A program made the translations under genes and the position numbers. From an uncultured Burkholderiaceae bacterium (GTDB lineage Bacteria > Pseudomonadota > Gammaproteobacteria > Burkholderiales > Burkholderiaceae), in assembly GCA_937871985.1 (NCBI GenBank), contig CALMPB010000017.1, forward strand, positions 1-33,736: a DNA stretch of 33,736 nucleotides, read 5' to 3'. Of this stretch, positions 32,882-33,736 are shown in pieces; position 1 is the stretch's first letter, and every line of letters starts with the position of its first letter. The notes under the pieces are model-generated. The model made no database searches, had not been told where the DNA came from, and saw only the letters and a list, made by a program, of their open reading frames with translations.

Positions 32882-33373
32882 TTGGACTCTACCGCCGATC
32901 TTTTCGATGCCAATGCGGATACCGTTTCGGTTTGCGAGCTGCAATTTCGCAGTTATGGCAAGAAACGGAGCTTTTTCGGGCCTTGCGTGCCCCTGCTCGT
33001 CAACGAAGATCATCGGCCTGTGCTGGCCATGCTGTCGACGCCGGGGGAGGGCCGGGTGTTGGTCGTCGATGCGGGCGGCTCGCTGCGCGTCGGCGTCATG
33101 GGCGACCGGCTGGCCGCTATCGCTGTGGAGAACAACTGGGCGGGCGTGGTCATCCATGGCGCCATCCGCGATAGCCTAGCCATCGATGCCCTGGATATCG
33201 GGGTCAAGAGCCTGGGCACCACGGCCAGACGCTGCCAGACCGAGCGGGGCGGCCTGGCGAATACGTCGGTGAGCTTCGGTGGAGTCGTATTTTCGGCCGG
33301 CGACTGGGTTTATGCGGATGTGGATGCCGTGCTGGCAAGCCCGCGCCAACTGGCCCTTTCTTCTATATATTGA
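32882..33373 (+). CDS. rraA: RraA family protein (RNase E regulator or aldolase-type)
   Basis: A 163-residue single-domain protein of the RraA/class II aldolase-like fold, close to E. coli RraA (161). It begins DSTADLFDANADTVSVCE, with ADLFDA in place of the family's ADL(C/S)DA, and has STPGEGRVLVVDAGGSLR (52-69), GDRLAAIAV (74-82) and the G74-D75-x20-R96-D97 arrangement. Family members include true RraA, which binds RNase E, and hydroxymethyl-oxoglutarate or carboxy-hydroxy-oxoadipate aldolases of aromatic degradation. Sequence alone does not separate them, but the shared operator with the monooxygenase favours a catabolic aldolase. The start is the TTG after AGGAG. The stop overlaps the end of the convergent Lrp gene by 11 bases. 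Confidence 0.85.
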   Translation: MDSTADLFDANADTVSVCELQFRSYGKKRSFFGPCVPLLVNEDHRPVLAMLSTPGEGRVLVVDAGGSLRVGVMGDRLAAIAVENNWAGVVIHGAIRDSLAIDALDIGVKSLGTTARRCQTERGGLANTSVSFGGVVFSAGDWVYADVDAVLASPRQLALSSIY

Positions 33374-33736
33374 TGGGCAGCGCGGTCTTGTACTTGACCT
33401 GCTTCAGCGCGAAGCTGGAGCGGATCTTCTTGATGCCCGGAATCTTGGTCAGGTGATCCAGGATGAAGCGCTCCAGGGACTGGATGTCGGGCACGACGAT
33501 GCGCAGCAGGTAGTCCTCGTCGCCGGTCATCAGGTACACCTCCATGACCTGGTTGAACTGCACGACTTCCTCTTCGAAACGGTTCAGGGTGGCCGATTCC
33601 TGCCTGTCCAGGCTCACCTGAATGAACACCGTCATTTTCAGGCCAAGCGCGGCCGGGTCGACCAGGCCGACATAGCGGGAGATCACGCCCTGGGTTTCCA
33701 GGTTCTTGACCCGGGCCAGCGTGGGCGACGCCGAGA
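33363..33736 (-). CDS. Lrp/AsnC family transcriptional regulator, partial
   Basis: The gene is cut by the window end; the first part of its N-terminus is missing, and about 124 residues are visible. The open frame continues past the internal ATG at 33686 to the edge, giving SASPTLARVKNLETQGVISRYVG, the recognition helix and wing of the Lrp helix-turn-helix. The C-terminal RAM domain follows (VFIQVSL, then EVVQFNQVMEVYLMTGDEDYLLRIVVPD), where the family binds amino acids and makes its multimers. The last codons overlap the end of the RraA-like gene. The controlled genes are unknown. Confidence 0.93.
   Translation of the reverse strand, partial: SASPTLARVKNLETQGVISRYVGLVDPAALGLKMTVFIQVSLDRQESATLNRFEEEVVQFNQVMEVYLMTGDEDYLLRIVVPDIQSLERFILDHLTKIPGIKKIRSSFALKQVKYKTALPINI

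Noticed and set aside
1..33736. CRISPR array, insertion sequence, prophage or integration site
   Set aside because: I saw no spaced direct repeats, transposase or integrase genes, nor a duplicated tRNA end after tRNA-His.

Overview
The window looks like a chromosomal segment of a high-GC betaproteobacterium, most likely Burkholderiales/Alcaligenaceae (Bordetella/Achromobacter-like). The evidence is the dapA-bamC pair, the MutS and RoxA types, a subtilisin-type autotransporter resembling the SphB1 class, and the general codon and GC style. The genus is inferred, because no rRNA is present.

Positions 1-18354 are mainly housekeeping. They hold the 3' end of an acyl-CoA (malonyl-CoA type) synthetase, a cardiolipin synthase (-), tRNA-His with a strong terminator, a sodium:solute symporter with its DUF3311 partner (-), and a small Trp-rich protein. 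Next come a YpfJ-type zinc protease (-), a YciO/Sua5-family protein, an M50 protease, dapA and bamC, closed by a bidirectional terminator. An assimilatory sulfite reductase block follows on the minus strand (cysJ, cysI, cysG), with a candidate promoter and a CysB-like dyad upstream of cysJ. Then mutS and the ribosomal oxygenase gene roxA overlap by four bases (-).

Positions 18355-22256 hold an S8 serine protease autotransporter, apparently started at TTG, and a YfcG-like glutathione transferase.

Positions 22324-33373 form an accessory catabolic region. A LysR regulator (-) diverges from an apparent operon of a VOC-fold protein, a SnoaL-like protein, an FAH-family hydrolase, a complete branched-chain-amino-acid-type ABC importer (binding protein, two permeases, two ATPases) and a PadR regulator. 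A flavin monooxygenase (-) converges on padR and diverges from an RraA-family gene. The layout suggests uptake and degradation of an aromatic or related carboxylic acid.

The best signal is an 18-bp palindrome with the ATGT-N8-ACAT form known for PadR operators (32791-32808). It lies between the divergent monooxygenase and rraA-like genes, covers the -35 of one good promoter and fills the spacer of the other. A nearly identical AT-rich block lies upstream of the VOC operon. This suggests one PadR regulon that includes the RraA-like protein, which may therefore act as an aldolase in this pathway rather than as an RNase E inhibitor. The window ends inside an Lrp/AsnC regulator gene (-).
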